Positions 21,959-34,037 of a stretch of 64,000 nucleotides of DNA are shown in pieces. Below the pieces are notes generated by a model. That model saw only the letters and a list, made by a program, of their open reading frames with translations, did no database searches and had not been told where the DNA came from. Source of the stretch: Paraliobacillus ryukyuensis. GTDB taxonomy: Bacteria; Bacillota; Bacilli; Bacillales; Amphibacillaceae. Position 1 is the first letter of the stretch; every line of letters starts with the position of its first letter. The stretch is taken from positions 1 through 64,000 of the forward strand of contig NZ_QNRI01000011.1 in the NCBI RefSeq assembly GCF_003315295.1, in the 5' to 3' direction. The position numbers were made by a program, and so were the translations under genes.

Positions 21959-22748
21959 GCTCTCGCCCCTCATGTACAATCGAAACAATATCGGAAGCTA
22001 TTTGCTCATGTTCATTAAATCCGGTTAATTCGTTGAAAATTTGCTCCAACGATCCCTCATTTTCCGCTTTTAATTGGTCAAATGTGCCATCAGCGATAAC
22101 TTTTCCGTCCTTTAGTAAGATAATACGATTACTGATTTTCTCAACGACATCCATGATATGAGAAGAATAAAAAATCGTTTTGCCCTCTGCTGCAAGTTGA
22201 TCCATCATTTCTTTCACAATCATCACACTGTTGGCATCCAGACCGCTTAGCGGTTCATCAAAAAATAAAAGTTCGGGATCATGCAAAATACTAGATATGA
22301 TTAATAACTTTTGCTTCATCCCTTTTGAATAAGAAGAGATTCGACTATTCATTACCTCAGACATTCCAAACTTATCCATCAAACGAGTAATCTTTGATTC
22401 TAGTACCTCTGTATCCATTCCATACATTTGACCGATAAATTGTAAATATTCTGCCGCAGTCAAATTATCATAGATTTCCCCATTTTCAGGAACATAACCG
22501 ATTTTGCGTTTATAGGATACATCACTCTTCGCAATATCTTGACCAAAAATTTCTACCTTGCCATTATATTTATCAATTAAACCAAGCATGATTTTTACGG
22601 TCGTACTTTTGCCTGCACCATTTGGACCAATGTAACCAATGATTTGTCCACGAAATACTTCAAAATCGACACCAACTAATACCGGCTTACCACTAAAAGT
22701 TTTTGTTAAGTTTTCTATTTTTAGTACGCTTTCTTGTTCAGTAGTAAT
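21951..22748 (-). CDS. ABC transporter ATP-binding protein with apparent ATT start
   Basis: ATPase of the exporter whose permease is encoded next. With the frame extended upstream it is 265 residues: Walker A IGPNGAGKST near 40-49, the signature motif (YSKGMKQKL), Walker B (ELLFFDEPLSGLD) and an H-loop histidine in YSSHIMD. The first ATG or other NTG codon in frame lies 53 codons in (22589), after Walker A, and would delete the nucleotide site. The only plausible start is ATT at 22746-22748, with AAGGATGG about nine bases upstream. An in-frame TGA lies just before. A one-base frameshift from ATG (MVKS...) is the alternative. Confidence 0.8.
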   Translation of the reverse strand: MTTEQESVLKIENLTKTFSGKPVLVGVDFEVFRGQIIGYIGPNGAGKSTTVKIMLGLIDKYNGKVEIFGQDIAKSDVSYKRKIGYVPENGEIYDNLTAAEYLQFIGQMYGMDTEVLESKITRLMDKFGMSEVMNSRISSYSKGMKQKLLIISSILHDPELLFFDEPLSGLDANSVMIVKEMMDQLAAEGKTIFYSSHIMDVVEKISNRIILLKDGKVIADGTFDQLKAENEGSLEQIFNELTGFNEHEQIASDIVSIVHEGREHE

Positions 22749-22870
22749 CGCTCTTCACCATCCTTTTTATAAGTTTCTCTTTACACCTTAACATATTTTA
22801 CCTACCCATAGCTTAACCTCATGAAGAAAGTACATTTTAGTAAGATTTATCTTGACTCCTTAAACATACG

Positions 22871-22902
22871 AAAAAAGATGCGGATAAGTTCCACATCTTT
22901 TT
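22871..22902 (-). terminator. Terminator of the pur operon
   Basis: AAAAAAGATG (22871-22880) pairs with CATCTTTTTT (22893-22902) just after the purD stop codon on the minus strand, ending in a T run. Confidence 0.85.
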
Positions 22903-22905
22903 TGA

Positions 22906-24159
22906 TTACTTTTCTCCAATATCTTTTCGATAGAAGAACTCTTCATTATGTTTAAATACACGATTTAAATACGTATACACTTCAGTTCTAGCTTGGGATA
23001 TCGTAGCTTGCACGGCACCAACTAGTAATACCCTTCCTCCAGTGGAAACGAATGTATCCTCTTTATTTTTCGCAGTTCCAGCATGGACTATGTAGCACGA
23101 GGAAGATGCGTTTAATCTAGGCAAAGCGATTTGCTTTTGATAGCTACCTGGATAGCCTTGAGAAGCGACAACTGTCCCAACTGCAAAACCTTTGTGCCAG
23201 GATAATTGTGGATCTTCGTCATTCATCACATCGATGATTACTTGTAATAAATCATTCTTTAATAGCGGTAGAATAACTTGTGTTTCCGGGTCACCTAATC
23301 TTGCATTAAATTCAATCACTTGTGGACCATTTGCGGTTTCAATTAATCCGCCGTATAAAATTCCAGTAAACGGTCGCCCCTCCGCTACCATTCCTTTTGC
23401 AGCAGGTTTCAAAATGGTTTCAATCGCAGTATCAATCACATGCTGAGGAAGATCAGGAACCGGAGCAAACGCGCCCATGCCACCAGTATTTGGCCCTTCA
23501 TCTTGATCAAATGCTCGTTTATGATCTCTAGCAGGTACCAATGGATAGACATTTTCTCCGTTAACAAATGCCATTAGAGAAAATTCTTTACCAGCTAAAA
23601 AGGATTCAATCACCACTTGCGCGCCTGCTGCACCAAATTTGTTATCAATTAGCATATGTTCAACAGCTTCAATCGCTTGTTCCGTTGTTTCCGCGACAAC
23701 AACACCTTTTCCAGCTGCGAGACCATCTGCTTTTATCACAATTGGTGCGCCTTTTTCGTAAATATATGCTTTTGCTTGTGTGACATCGGTAAACGTTACG
23801 TAGGTAGCTGTTGGAATCTGGTGACGATGCATAAAGGCTTTAGCAAAGTCTTTACTTCCTTCAATGATTGCCGCTTTCTGGTTAGGACCGAAAATGTTAA
23901 GTTCTGCTTCTTGGAATGCATCGACAATTCCTTTGGTTAGCGGTACTTCAGGCCCAACAATCGTCCAGTCGATTGCTGCTTCTTGAGCAAAGGCAACTAA
24001 CTCATCAATTGCATCATCTTTCATTGGCACACATGTCGCATCTTCAGCAATTCCGCCATTCCCAGGTGCAGCATATATCGAGTTCACCAGCTCACTTTGT
24101 GCTAACTTTTTTATGATACTATGCTCTCTTCCGCCACTTCCAACAACTAGAACCTTCAC
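22906..24159 (-). CDS. purD: Phosphoribosylamine-glycine ligase
   Basis: Second enzyme of IMP synthesis: ATP-dependent joining of 5-phosphoribosylamine and glycine to GAR. ATP-grasp protein of 417 residues, starting at a GTG with a GGGGGA site upstream. The N-terminal GSGGREHS, the ADGLAAGKGVVVA nucleotide loop near 145 and the purD signature FNARLGDPETQ near 290 are visible. Last gene of the pur operon, 118 bases after purH. Confidence 0.97.
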   Translation of the reverse strand: MKVLVVGSGGREHSIIKKLAQSELVNSIYAAPGNGGIAEDATCVPMKDDAIDELVAFAQEAAIDWTIVGPEVPLTKGIVDAFQEAELNIFGPNQKAAIIEGSKDFAKAFMHRHQIPTATYVTFTDVTQAKAYIYEKGAPIVIKADGLAAGKGVVVAETTEQAIEAVEHMLIDNKFGAAGAQVVIESFLAGKEFSLMAFVNGENVYPLVPARDHKRAFDQDEGPNTGGMGAFAPVPDLPQHVIDTAIETILKPAAKGMVAEGRPFTGILYGGLIETANGPQVIEFNARLGDPETQVILPLLKNDLLQVIIDVMNDEDPQLSWHKGFAVGTVVASQGYPGSYQKQIALPRLNASSSCYIVHAGTAKNKEDTFVSTGGRVLLVGAVQATISQARTEVYTYLNRVFKHNEEFFYRKDIGEK

Positions 24160-24277
24160 CTACAATCCCCCATTAGTTGATTATTTTTGGCACTTGATCA
24201 TTTTATTAATCTAAAAATGTTCCATGCACTCTGATGTTGTTGCAACTTCCATCCGGCCAGACTCATACAACTCCAGC

Positions 24278-25819
24278 TTAATGCTTGAAGTGACGCATTC
24301 CTGTGAATACCATCGCCATACCGTATTGATTGCAGACGTCGATGGAATCTTGATCACGTTTGGATCCACCTGGTTGTATAATTGCTTTCACGCCTGCTTT
24401 TGCTGCTGTTTCCACCGTATCAGGCATTGGAAAAAATGCGTCAGAAGCTAGCACAGCTCCATTCGCTTTCCCACCTGCTTGTTCTAAAGCGATTGCTGCT
24501 GCACCGACTCGATTCATCTGACCTGCGCCGACGCCAAGTGTTTGTTGCTCGTTGGCTACGACAATTGCATTGGATTTCACGTGTTTTACGACTTTCCAGG
24601 CAAACAATAAAGAAGCTAATTCTTGTTCAGTTGGCTTTCTTTCGGTAGCAACAGTCACATCTTTTGCAGTCACCTCACCAAAATCACGGTCCTGTACCAA
24701 CAATCCGCCAACTACGCTAACAACTTTTTCTTTATCCGATTGGTTCATCTCGATTGGTGTTTGAAGTAACCGAATATTTGGTTTAACCGTTAATATCGCT
24801 AACGCTTCTTCTGTAAAACTTGGAGCGATGACAATCTCTAAGAAGATCTCTTTCAATTGCTTGGCTGTTGCCACATCCACTTCTCGATTGAGTGCAACAA
24901 TTCCGCCAAAGATTGATGTAGAATCAGCGGCATACGCTTTGGTGAATGCTTCAGAAATTGTCGATCCCATACCTACGCCACATGGATTCATATGTTTCAC
25001 CGCTACCGCTGTGGGTTGGGCATCGCCAAATTCTAGGACAATTTCTAATGCTGCATTAGCATCTTGAATATTGTTATAAGACAGTTCTTTTCCATGCAAT
25101 TGTGTTGCATTTGCAATTGATGCTCCTTTTCCGTTTGGGTCTTTATAAAAGGCCGCATGTTGGTGCGGATTTTCCCCATAACGTAGGCTTTGGACTTTTT
25201 CATATGTCTTCGTATATGTATTTGGATCTTGTTCTTCTGTTATTTCATTAAAATAATTCGCAATTAATGCATCATAATTTGCCGTGTGACGAAATACTTT
25301 TGCAGCTAATTGCTTACGGTAAGCTACTGTTTCTTTGCTGTCTTTTGCTAACTGTTCAAGGACTTCTTCATAATCATGAGGATTTACCACGACTGTTACA
25401 TCACGAAAATTCTTAGCTGCGGCACGTAACATCGTTGGTCCACCGATATCGATATTTTCAATGGCATCCGCTTCAGTCACATCTGGTTTTGCAATGGTTT
25501 CTTTGAATGGATAAAGATTCACTGCTACTACATCAATTGGTGCAATCTCGCGTACTTGTAATTCGTTTTGATGGGTTGGATCATCACGTCTTGCTAATAA
25601 TCCAGCATGAATATACGGATGTAATGTTTTTACTCGTCCACCTAAAATTTCATCAAACTGCGTCACACTAGCAACGGATTGTGCTTGCACACCTGCTTCT
25701 TGCAAAACTTTCAACGTTCCCCCTGTGGAGATGATGTCAAACCCGATTTTTTCTAACCCTTGCGCAAAAGGAATAACGCCGGTTTTATCTGATACACTAA
25801 TTAACGCTCGTTTTTTCAT
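24278..25819 (-). CDS. purH: Bifunctional AICAR formyltransferase / IMP cyclohydrolase
   Basis: Catalyses the last two steps to IMP. The N-terminal cyclohydrolase domain (about 1-195) begins [11 protein letters not shown] and contains [13 protein letters not shown]; the C-terminal formyltransferase domain has LRYGENPHQ (about 213) and KHMNPCGVG (about 269). The length of 513 residues is standard. It overlaps purN by four bases. Confidence 0.97.
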   Translation of the reverse strand: MKKRALISVSDKTGVIPFAQGLEKIGFDIISTGGTLKVLQEAGVQAQSVASVTQFDEILGGRVKTLHPYIHAGLLARRDDPTHQNELQVREIAPIDVVAVNLYPFKETIAKPDVTEADAIENIDIGGPTMLRAAAKNFRDVTVVVNPHDYEEVLEQLAKDSKETVAYRKQLAAKVFRHTANYDALIANYFNEITEEQDPNTYTKTYEKVQSLRYGENPHQHAAFYKDPNGKGASIANATQLHGKELSYNNIQDANAALEIVLEFGDAQPTAVAVKHMNPCGVGMGSTISEAFTKAYAADSTSIFGGIVALNREVDVATAKQLKEIFLEIVIAPSFTEEALAILTVKPNIRLLQTPIEMNQSDKEKVVSVVGGLLVQDRDFGEVTAKDVTVATERKPTEQELASLLFAWKVVKHVKSNAIVVANEQQTLGVGAGQMNRVGAAAIALEQAGGKANGAVLASDAFFPMPDTVETAAKAGVKAIIQPGGSKRDQDSIDVCNQYGMAMVFTGMRHFKH

Positions 25820-26421
25820 GTCGTTGTGTTTCCTCCTCTACTGTATTCATTATGAATCACTCGCTCGATAACAGCTGGATAAAGTCTGTGTTCCACTGTC
25901 TGAATCTGTTTTTGCAAGTTTTCTTTATTGATGCCTGGTTGTACGTTGACAGCTTCTTGGGCAATGATCTCACCGGTATCCATGCCTTCATCAACATAAT
26001 GAATCGTTACACCGGTAACTTTGACACCAGCTTGAAAGGCTTGCCCGATCGCATCTAATCCTGGAAAAGCTGGTAATAAGGATGGATGGATGTTCAGAAT
26101 CCTACCTTCATAAGCATGAAGTAATGTCGGACCAATTAAACGCATATAACCTGCTAAAATAATCCAGTCAATGTTGGCTGCGTGCAAATGTTCCATCACT
26201 TCTGTTTCAAATGCAGCTTTTGATGGGTACACTTTGGGCTCGAAAGTGAAAGTTGGTGTACCATTGTTTCTAGCTTTGTCGATTACTTTTGCAGTTGGTT
26301 TATCCGAAACCACAAGCGTAAGCTCCGCAGCTACTTCATTTCGTTCAATCGCATGAAAAATAGCATCATAATTACTACCAGTTCCAGAAGCAAAAACCGC
26401 CAATCTTGGTTTACCGCTCAC
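25816..26421 (-). CDS. purN: Phosphoribosylglycinamide formyltransferase
   Basis: Transfers the formyl group of 10-formyl-THF to GAR. Of 201 residues, the N-terminal [12 protein letters not shown] loop, the catalytic N-H-D set ([15 protein letters not shown], then [16 protein letters not shown]) are present. GTG start with GGGGTGAG upstream. Overlaps purM by 11 bases and purH by 4. Confidence 0.97.
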   Translation of the reverse strand: MSGKPRLAVFASGTGSNYDAIFHAIERNEVAAELTLVVSDKPTAKVIDKARNNGTPTFTFEPKVYPSKAAFETEVMEHLHAANIDWIILAGYMRLIGPTLLHAYEGRILNIHPSLLPAFPGLDAIGQAFQAGVKVTGVTIHYVDEGMDTGEIIAQEAVNVQPGINKENLQKQIQTVEHRLYPAVIERVIHNEYSRGGNTTT

Positions 26422-27439
26422 GTATTCTCACCCCAGCTTCTGCTGTCACTTCCCCGATAACGGTGGCTTTCTCACCTTTTTCTGATAGGACTTCAAGTGC
26501 TTGTTCAACTTGATCATTAGCGACAATCACAGCCATTCCAATTCCCATATTAAACACACCAAACATATCTTGATCAGATAGATTTCCTTGTGCTTGTAAA
26601 TAGCTGAAAATTGGAGGCAATTGCCAGCTTCCTTGATAGAACCTAGCGCCTAGCTGTTCAGGTAACGCTCTTGGGATATTCTCATAAAATCCGCCACCAG
26701 TCAGATGGCTAATCCCTTTAATCGTTATCGCTTGCTTTAATTGTTGGATTACTTTGGTATAAATACGTGTTGGCGTAAGTAGTGCTTCGCCCAAAGTCGA
26801 ATCTAATGCCTCTATATATTCATCCAGTTGCAAACCTTGATCTTTGATGATTTTTCGAACTAATGAAAAACCATTGGAGTGAACACCGCTAGAAGCAATC
26901 CCAATGATTTGATCGCCAGGTTGAATTGTCTCACCGGTAATAATCGCTTTTTTGTCAGCAATACCCACGACAAAACCAGCTAAGTCGTATTCGCCTGCTT
27001 GATACATCCCTGGCATTTCCGCTGTTTCGCCACCTATTAAGGCACAGCCACTTTCAACACATCCTTCGCTAATCCCTTTAACAATCTGCTCCATTTGTTC
27101 AGGATTATTTTTACCACATGCAATGTAATCCAAAAAGAACAGCGGATCAGCTCCTTGAGCGACAATGTCATTCACACACATGGCGACTAAATCAATACCT
27201 ACGGTGTTATGTTGTTCCATTTCAAAAGCGAGTTTTAGCTTTGTTCCGACGCCATCGGTTCCTGACACTAACACTGGTTCTTTGTAAGTAAATCCACTAA
27301 TGTCGAATAATCCTGCAAAAGCGCCTACTCCCCCAATGACTTCCGGACGATTTGTTGTTTTAATATGCTTTTTCATTAAATCGACTGCTTTGTAGCCGGC
27401 ATGCACGTCAACACCAGCTTCTTTGTACCGATCGCTCAT
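26411..27439 (-). CDS. purM: Phosphoribosylformylglycinamidine cyclo-ligase
   Basis: AIR synthetase: ATP-dependent ring closure of FGAM to AIR. The Asp-rich [12 protein letters not shown] loop and [13 protein letters not shown] are visible. The start at 27439 ([11 protein letters not shown]) is favoured by AAGGGAG eight bases upstream and by homologues; a TTG seven codons earlier is in frame but lacks a site. Predicted length 342 residues. Confidence 0.96.
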   Translation of the reverse strand: MSDRYKEAGVDVHAGYKAVDLMKKHIKTTNRPEVIGGVGAFAGLFDISGFTYKEPVLVSGTDGVGTKLKLAFEMEQHNTVGIDLVAMCVNDIVAQGADPLFFLDYIACGKNNPEQMEQIVKGISEGCVESGCALIGGETAEMPGMYQAGEYDLAGFVVGIADKKAIITGETIQPGDQIIGIASSGVHSNGFSLVRKIIKDQGLQLDEYIEALDSTLGEALLTPTRIYTKVIQQLKQAITIKGISHLTGGGFYENIPRALPEQLGARFYQGSWQLPPIFSYLQAQGNLSDQDMFGVFNMGIGMAVIVANDQVEQALEVLSEKGEKATVIGEVTAEAGVRIRER

Positions 27440-27462
27440 GTAATCAGCTCCCTTTTGCAAGA

Positions 27463-28875
27463 TTAATCTTTATACGCAGGAATGATGGTATCTGGATAAA
27501 TTTCTGTTGGATAGTTTCCAGTGAAACACGCTTGGCAAATCCCGTGATCCATTGAATTTGTGTCTGATACAATCGATTTTTCTAACCCTTCAGTTGTTAA
27601 ATAAGAAAGACTATCTGCACCGATTAATTCACAAATTTCATCAATGGAATAATTAGAAGCGATCAATTCCCCTTTGGTAGAAGTATCAATCCCGTAATAA
27701 CATGGATTTTCAATTGGTGGTGAAGCAATGCGTACATGGACTTCTGTCGCACCTGCTTCTTTCAACAACCCGACGATTCGACGGCTAGTCGTTCCACGTA
27801 CAATGGAATCATCTACCATGACGACACGTTTCCCTTCGACAATTCCACGTACAGCAGATAGTTTCATTTTTACCCCTTGTTCGCGCAATTCTTGCGATGG
27901 TTGGATGAATGTACGACCGACATAACGGTTTTTAATCAATCCTAATTCGTACGGAATACTACTTGCTTCAGAAAAACCAATTGCCGCTGATATACTCGAA
28001 TCTGGTACGCCAGTCACAACATCTGCTTCGACAGGTGATTCTTTGGCAAGCTGTTTTCCCATTGTTTTTCTACTGGCATGCACATTTTGCCCATCTAAAT
28101 TACTATCTGGTCGTGAAAAATAGACATACTCCATCGAGCAAAGCGTGCGTTGCATTGGTGATGCAAATGAGGTACTGTGTAAGCCGGTGTCATCAATAGT
28201 GATTAATTCCCCTGGCTTCACTTCACGAATATAAGTCGCACCAATTAAATCAAATGCGCATGTTTCTGAAGCAACGACATACGCTTCTCCCAATCTCCCA
28301 ATCGACAGTGGGCGCAATCCTCTTGGATCTAGTGCAACAAATAATTTATCTTCCGTCAAAATGGAAAATGCATATGCGCCTTTGATCATACCAAGTGCTT
28401 GTTTAATTGATTCTTCCATTTGTACATTGCAACTTCGTTTAATTAAGTGTGCAATTACTTCAGTATCAGATGTCGTTTGCAGGATACTTCCTTGTGCTTC
28501 TAATTGGTTTTTTAAGGCTTGTGCATTAACGAGATTTCCGTTATGCGCTAGTGCCATGCTATTTTTCTGTGATCGAAATAACAACGGTTGGACGTTTTCG
28601 TAACCACCACCACCTTGGGTAGCGTAACGAACATGCCCTAATGCGGCGCTGCCTTTCAAACGGGTAAACTGCCCTTCTTGAAATACTTCATTAATTAACC
28701 CATTACCTTTATGGAGATGAAGTGTCTCTCGATCGCTTGTTACAATTCCAGCCCCTTCTTGTCCACGATGTTGCATGGCATGTAAACCGTAATAAGTCAT
28801 CTCAGCGGCTTTTTCGTGCCCCCAGATGGCAAACACACCACATTCTTCATTTAAGCCTTTGATTTCAGTAAGCAT
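27463..28875 (-). CDS. purF: Amidophosphoribosyltransferase
   Basis: First committed enzyme of purine synthesis, making phosphoribosylamine from PRPP and glutamine. An 11-residue propeptide precedes the N-terminal nucleophile C12 (LNEECGVF), as in the B. subtilis enzyme. The four iron-sulfur cysteines are visible ([22 protein letters not shown]), as is the PRPP loop [13 protein letters not shown]. The start at 28875 has GAAAGGGGC upstream, six codons inside the longest open frame; 470 residues. Overlaps purL by 25 bases. Confidence 0.97.
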   Translation of the reverse strand: MLTEIKGLNEECGVFAIWGHEKAAEMTYYGLHAMQHRGQEGAGIVTSDRETLHLHKGNGLINEVFQEGQFTRLKGSAALGHVRYATQGGGGYENVQPLLFRSQKNSMALAHNGNLVNAQALKNQLEAQGSILQTTSDTEVIAHLIKRSCNVQMEESIKQALGMIKGAYAFSILTEDKLFVALDPRGLRPLSIGRLGEAYVVASETCAFDLIGATYIREVKPGELITIDDTGLHSTSFASPMQRTLCSMEYVYFSRPDSNLDGQNVHASRKTMGKQLAKESPVEADVVTGVPDSSISAAIGFSEASSIPYELGLIKNRYVGRTFIQPSQELREQGVKMKLSAVRGIVEGKRVVMVDDSIVRGTTSRRIVGLLKEAGATEVHVRIASPPIENPCYYGIDTSTKGELIASNYSIDEICELIGADSLSYLTTEGLEKSIVSDTNSMDHGICQACFTGNYPTEIYPDTIIPAYKD

Positions 28876-31079
28876 GGAATAGCCCCTTTCCACAAGGATT
28901 GTAGCTGCGTTACCGATTCATCAATTAGCGCTTCGTTATTATGATGAACGACAAGTCTGCTAGTGTCAGTTACATATCCAAGTAAATGAGCGTCAGCGAT
29001 TGTTGCTTCAAAAGCGGCTTGATGTTCTGGTTTTACGGAGAGGAGAAAACGTGATTGGGTTTCACTAAATAAAGCAGCTGTTGCATCTTCAGTTACGTTC
29101 ACCTCACAACCAAGCTGTTGATCAGTAAATAAACTCTCCGCTAATGCAACGCCCAACCCGCCTTCTGCTAGATCATGCGCAGATGCGACTAGATCGGATT
29201 GAATGGCCGTTAAAATTTGCATTTGACGGGTTGCTTCAACAGCTAAATCAATGGATGGTGCTTTTCCAAAATAACGTTTTTCCAACAAATTCTGCAGTTC
29301 GCTTCCGCCGAATTCAGGTTTCGTTTCGCCGATGACATAGATCATATCCCCTATATGTTGGAAAAAGGATGGGGTGATATCCGCTAAAGATGCGTGCAAA
29401 CCAACCATACCAACGACTGGTGTAGGGAAAATTGATTGCCCGTTTGATTCGTTATATAGTGAAACATTTCCACTAATTACGGGTGTGTTTAACGCAAGAC
29501 TAGCTTCACTCATGCCCTCTACACTTTTCTCCATTTGCCAGAAGTTCTCTGGTTTATCTGGATTACCAAAATTAAGTCCATCAGTTAATGCAAGCGGCTT
29601 AGCACCAGAGCAGATAATGTTTCGGGCCGCCTCTGCCACGGCAATTTTCCCACCTGTTTCTGGATCTAAATAAATGTAGCGAGAATTACAATCGGTTGTC
29701 ATGGCAAGTGCTTTATCATAACCATTCACACGAACAACTGCTGCAGATGAGCCAGGCGCGAACACAGTATTGGCTTGCACCATGGAATCATATTGATCAT
29801 AAACATATTCTTTGCTTGCAATCGTTGGTTGTTGTAATAAGCTTTTTAATGTGTCTGCGTGATCCATAACGGTTGGAAGATATTCCGTCATTGCTTGGAA
29901 TTCTTCAAAATAGCTTGGTACGGCGGATGGTTTGTAATAGACAGGAGCATCTTCAGCTAAAGAATCCACTGGAATATCTGTCACAACCTCGCCTTTATGT
30001 AATAATCGGAATTGTTTATCATCCGTGACATGCCCTACCGCAACTGCTTCCAAATCATACTTCGCAAATACATCTTGGATTTCTTTTTCTCGACCTTTTT
30101 GAACAACTAATAACATTCGTTCTTGCGATTCAGACAACATCATTTCGTAAGCCGTCATATTTTCCTCGCGTTGCGGAATTAAGTCTAGATTCATTTCCAT
30201 GCCTGTTCCTGCCTTACTAGCCATTTCACTTGCCGAAGACGTAAGACCAGCCGCGCCCATATCCTGCATCCCAACTAGCGCATCGGAATGGATTACTTCC
30301 AGACAAGCTTCAATTAAAAGTTTTTCCATAAAAGGATCGCCAACTTGCACAGAGGAGCGTTTGCTTTCCGAATCTTCCGTTAAATCTTCCGAAGCAAAAG
30401 TGGCGCCATGAATCCCGTCACGACCTGTTTTTGAACCAACATATAAAACGGTATTGCCGATACCAGCTGCAAGCCCTTTTTGCATATCTTTTTGATCAAT
30501 AAGCCCGACACACATAGCATTAACGAGTGGATTGCCTTGATAGCTATCATCAAATTGAATTTCGCCACCTACCGTTGGCACGCCCACACAGTTACCATAA
30601 CCAGCAATACCATGGACAATCTCGTCAAATAAATACTTCACGCGTCCATTGGTTAAGTTGCCAAAACGCAAGGAATTTAACGAGGCAATTGGCCTTGCTC
30701 CCATTGAGAACACATCACGAATAATGCCTCCGACACCAGTAGCAGCTCCTTGATAAGGCTCTACTGCAGAAGGGTGGTTGTGGCTTTCAATTTTAAACAC
30801 AACCGCTTGCCCATCGCCAATATCTACGACACCTGCACCTTCTCCAGGTCCTTGTAACACATGCGGTGCTTTAGTAGGAAATTTCTTTAATAACGGTTTG
30901 GAAGTTTTATAGCTACAGTGCTCTGACCACATCACAGAAAAGATACCTACCTCTGTAAAATTCGGCAATCTACCTAGAATTTTTTTTATCGTAGAAAACT
31001 CTTCATCCGTAATACCCATTTCTTGATACACACGATCTGCTTCAATTACTTCTGGGGTGATCTCAGGCGCCTGCAACAT
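28851..31079 (-). CDS. purL: Phosphoribosylformylglycinamidine synthase subunit PurL
   Basis: Large synthetase subunit of the three-part PurSQL complex that converts FGAR to FGAM. The 742 residues are typical of the small Bacillus form. MWSEHCSYK (near 50) and [14 protein letters not shown] (near 95) mark the active site, and two pseudo-repeated PurM-like domains follow. The RBS GGAGGAAAG lies inside the end of purQ, and the two genes overlap by 17 bases. Confidence 0.97.
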   Translation of the reverse strand: MLQAPEITPEVIEADRVYQEMGITDEEFSTIKKILGRLPNFTEVGIFSVMWSEHCSYKTSKPLLKKFPTKAPHVLQGPGEGAGVVDIGDGQAVVFKIESHNHPSAVEPYQGAATGVGGIIRDVFSMGARPIASLNSLRFGNLTNGRVKYLFDEIVHGIAGYGNCVGVPTVGGEIQFDDSYQGNPLVNAMCVGLIDQKDMQKGLAAGIGNTVLYVGSKTGRDGIHGATFASEDLTEDSESKRSSVQVGDPFMEKLLIEACLEVIHSDALVGMQDMGAAGLTSSASEMASKAGTGMEMNLDLIPQREENMTAYEMMLSESQERMLLVVQKGREKEIQDVFAKYDLEAVAVGHVTDDKQFRLLHKGEVVTDIPVDSLAEDAPVYYKPSAVPSYFEEFQAMTEYLPTVMDHADTLKSLLQQPTIASKEYVYDQYDSMVQANTVFAPGSSAAVVRVNGYDKALAMTTDCNSRYIYLDPETGGKIAVAEAARNIICSGAKPLALTDGLNFGNPDKPENFWQMEKSVEGMSEASLALNTPVISGNVSLYNESNGQSIFPTPVVGMVGLHASLADITPSFFQHIGDMIYVIGETKPEFGGSELQNLLEKRYFGKAPSIDLAVEATRQMQILTAIQSDLVASAHDLAEGGLGVALAESLFTDQQLGCEVNVTEDATAALFSETQSRFLLSVKPEHQAAFEATIADAHLLGYVTDTSRLVVHHNNEALIDESVTQLQSLWKGAIPCLLKSKA

Positions 31080-31746
31080 ATACTTTCCTCCAATTTTCTA
31101 GTATTGATTGAAATAATTTCAAACCATCAGCTGAACCTAGAATCGCTTCTGAAGCTCGTTCGGGATGTGGCATCATGCCTAGTACATTCCCCGCTTCATT
31201 GACAATCCCTGCAATATCAGCAACTGAACCATTCGGGTTTGTTTGATAGGTAAAAACAATTTGATTATTTGCTTGCAAGCTAGCAAGTGTCGCTTCATCA
31301 CAATAGTAGTTTCCTTCTTGGTGCGCAATCGGAATAGAAACGATTGCATCTTGCACATAGTTACTCGTAAACATGGTGGTATTATTGACGACACGTAAAC
31401 CTTCCTGATGGCACATGAATTTTAATTTCTTATTCTGTAACATCGCACCTGGTAACAGACCGGATTCAAGCAATATCTGAAAACCATTGCATACGCCTAA
31501 AATAGGTTTGCCAAGCGCAGCTTGTTCTTTCACTTGGGTAACAATATCAGATGTAGAGGCAATCGCACCGGAGCGCAAATAATCGCCATAAGAGAAACCA
31601 CCGGGTAATAGAATAGCATCATAGTTTGCTAGATTTGCTCCTTGATACCAGACTAATTCCGCTTCTTCTTCTAAGGCATTCGTCACTGCATGATACATAT
31701 CTCGATCACAGTTGGAACCTGGGAACACAATGACAGCAAATTTCAC
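31063..31746 (-). CDS. purQ: Phosphoribosylformylglycinamidine synthase subunit PurQ
   Basis: Class I glutaminase subunit of PurSQL. The catalytic cysteine lies in [11 protein letters not shown] near residue 86, with the histidine and glutamate in [10 protein letters not shown] near 195. GTG start overlapping the purS stop codon (four bases). 227 residues. Confidence 0.97.
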   Translation of the reverse strand: MKFAVIVFPGSNCDRDMYHAVTNALEEEAELVWYQGANLANYDAILLPGGFSYGDYLRSGAIASTSDIVTQVKEQAALGKPILGVCNGFQILLESGLLPGAMLQNKKLKFMCHQEGLRVVNNTTMFTSNYVQDAIVSIPIAHQEGNYYCDEATLASLQANNQIVFTYQTNPNGSVADIAGIVNEAGNVLGMMPHPERASEAILGSADGLKLFQSILENWRKVYVAGA

Positions 31747-31994
31747 AGTGGGACGACCTCCTCCACGGTATAACTATAATTCTCAATCACTGGATTTGCC
31801 AAAAGCTTCTCACACATCGTTTCTACTTGCTGTTCAATGGAAGCATCATCTTCTACTACCAATTCCATGTACTTACCAACACGGACCTCTTTAACAGTGT
31901 CGTATCCTAAGGTTTCCAATGAATGCTGTACCGCTTTTCCTTGTGGATCTAGTACACCTTCTTTTAATGTAATATGAATCAATACTTTTTTCAT
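31743..31994 (-). CDS. purS: Phosphoribosylformylglycinamidine synthase subunit PurS
   Basis: Small (83-residue) bridging subunit of Pur[19 protein letters not shown] is the family hallmark. It overlaps purC and purQ by four bases on each side, which implies translational coupling. Confidence 0.96.
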   Translation of the reverse strand: MKKVLIHITLKEGVLDPQGKAVQHSLETLGYDTVKEVRVGKYMELVVEDDASIEQQVETMCEKLLANPVIENYSYTVEEVVPL

Positions 31995-32704
31995 TTGACA
32001 GCCTCCAGTCGTTGCAAAATTGCATCATAAACTTCTATTAAGTCGCCCAAATCTTCTCGAAAAACATCTTTATCCATTTTTTCACCAGTGGTCAGATCCC
32101 ACAATCGACAGGTATCTGGTGATATCTCATCAGCTAGTACAATTTCTCCTTGCGCATTACGCCCAAACTCAAGCTTAAAATCTACTAATGCTAAGCCGAC
32201 TTGTTGAAAAAATGGCTGTAATTTTTCATTCACTTGCAATGCCATTTGTTTAATCGTTGCTAAATTCGTACCTGTGGCATCTGTCAGTAATCGTGCGTGT
32301 TCATCATTTATGATTGGATCGCCAAGTTGATCATCTTTGTAATATAACTCAAGAAGAGGTGACGTGAATGCTGTTTTCTCTGGGATGCCTAATCTCCTCG
32401 TAATACTACCAGCCGCGATATTTCGTACGACTACTTCTAACGGGATGATTGTCGTTTTCTCTACTAGTTGTTCCGTATCATTTAATTGTTGTTTAAAATG
32501 ACTAGCTATACCATTTGTTTGTAAATACGTAAATATTGCCGAGGAAATAAGGTTGTTGTAGCGACCTTTTCCTTGAAAGACTGCCTGTTTCTCCCCGTTA
32601 AAAGCTGTTGCATCATTTTTGTATGATAAAATAAGCGCGTCTGGATCTTCTGTTACCATAAATACTTGCTTTGCTTTTCCTTCATACAACAGATTTCCCT
32701 TCAC
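31991..32704 (-). CDS. purC: SAICAR synthase
   Basis: Phosphoribosylaminoimidazole-succinocarboxamide synthase, joining CAIR and aspartate. LLYEGKAKQVF at the N-terminus, PLEVVVRNIAAGS near 82 and DEISPDTCRLWD near 190 are the signatures. GTG start at 32704 with GGAGAGGTG upstream. 237 residues. Confidence 0.97.
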   Translation of the reverse strand: MKGNLLYEGKAKQVFMVTEDPDALILSYKNDATAFNGEKQAVFQGKGRYNNLISSAIFTYLQTNGIASHFKQQLNDTEQLVEKTTIIPLEVVVRNIAAGSITRRLGIPEKTAFTSPLLELYYKDDQLGDPIINDEHARLLTDATGTNLATIKQMALQVNEKLQPFFQQVGLALVDFKLEFGRNAQGEIVLADEISPDTCRLWDLTTGEKMDKDVFREDLGDLIEVYDAILQRLEAVK

Positions 32705-32731
32705 GTTCCGTCACCTCTCCCCACTATATAA

Positions 32732-34027
32732 TTATGCTAAGCCGATTTTTTCAAAAATCGCGTCTACATTTTTCAGATGATACGTATAATCAAAACAATC
32801 GTCTACTTGTTCTTTGGATAAAGTTGCCATAATTTTCTCTTCTTGTTCAATTAGCGTACGGAAAGGCGTTGCCGTTTCCCAAGCCTTCATTGCATTGGGT
32901 TGGACAATATCGTACGCTTCTTCACGACTCATCCCTTGATCAATTAACGAAAGTAACACACGCTGTGAAAAAATAACGCCATAGGTACGACCAATGTTAC
33001 GTTTCATATTCTCAGGGAATACGGTTAGATTTTTAACGATGTTACGGAAACGGTTCAACATGTAATTAAGCGCGATAGTTGCATCTGGCAGAATAACGCG
33101 CTCTGCAGAAGAGTGTGAAATATCTCGTTCATGCCAAAGTGTGACATTCTCATACGCCGTCATCATATAACCTCTGATGACTCTCGCCATTCCTGTCATA
33201 TTTTCAGAACCAATTGGATTACGTTTATGTGGCATTGCAGACGACCCTTTTTGTCCTTTAGCAAAAAACTCTTCTACTTCACGCGTTTCGGTTTTTTGTA
33301 AGCCACGAATTTCTGTTGCAAATTTTTCAACGGAACTTGCGATTAGTGCTAGTGTTGATAGGTATTGAGCATGACGATCACGTTGCAACGTTTGTGTCGA
33401 AACTGGCGCAGCTGAAAGTCCAAGTTTGTCACAAACAAACGATTCCACAAATGGATCAATGTTTGCATATGTTCCTACCGCACCGGATAGTTTACCAGTT
33501 TCAATCACTTTCGCTGCCGCATCAAATCGCTCTAAATTTCGTTTCATTTCTTCATACCATAGCGCCATTTTCAACCCAAATGTCGTCGGTTCTGCATGGA
33601 CACCATGCGTTCTTCCCATCATAACCGTATGTTTGTGTTCCAAAGCTTTTTCTTTTAACACATCAATAAATTGCACAATATCATTACGAATAACACTGTT
33701 TGCTTGTTTTAAGACATACGATAATGCTGTATCTACTACATCTGTAGATGTTAAACCGTAGTGCACCCACTTCTTCTCGTCCCCTAAACTTTCGGACACG
33801 GCACGCGTAAATGCCACCACGTCGTGACGTGTTTCTTGTTCAATCTCTAGAATACGACCAATATCAAACGAAGCGTTTTGGCGAAGTTTTTCCACATCTT
33901 CTTTCGGAATAACACCTAATTCACTCCACGCTTCGCATGCTAAAATCTCTACCTCAAGCCAAGCTTGATACTTGTTTTCATCTGTCCATATGGTACCCAT
34001 TTCTTCTCTGGTATAACGTTCAATCAT
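32732..34027 (-). CDS. purB: Adenylosuccinate lyase
   Basis: Acts twice in purine synthesis: SAICAR to AICAR plus fumarate, and adenylosuccinate to AMP. The fumarase/aspartase-superfamily signature [11 protein letters not shown] is near residue 260, with [11 protein letters not shown] and [16 protein letters not shown] earlier. RBS GGAGGCAGC before the ATG. 431 residues. Confidence 0.97.
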   Translation of the reverse strand: MIERYTREEMGTIWTDENKYQAWLEVEILACEAWSELGVIPKEDVEKLRQNASFDIGRILEIEQETRHDVVAFTRAVSESLGDEKKWVHYGLTSTDVVDTALSYVLKQANSVIRNDIVQFIDVLKEKALEHKHTVMMGRTHGVHAEPTTFGLKMALWYEEMKRNLERFDAAAKVIETGKLSGAVGTYANIDPFVESFVCDKLGLSAAPVSTQTLQRDRHAQYLSTLALIASSVEKFATEIRGLQKTETREVEEFFAKGQKGSSAMPHKRNPIGSENMTGMARVIRGYMMTAYENVTLWHERDISHSSAERVILPDATIALNYMLNRFRNIVKNLTVFPENMKRNIGRTYGVIFSQRVLLSLIDQGMSREEAYDIVQPNAMKAWETATPFRTLIEQEEKIMATLSKEQVDDCFDYTYHLKNVDAIFEKIGLA

Positions 34028-34037
34028 AAGCTGCCTC

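Noticed and set aside
22589-22591. ATG at 22589 as start of the ABC ATPase
   Set aside because: It would remove Walker A and the first strands, leaving a non-functional ATPase, while the upstream frame encodes a perfect ABC N-terminus.
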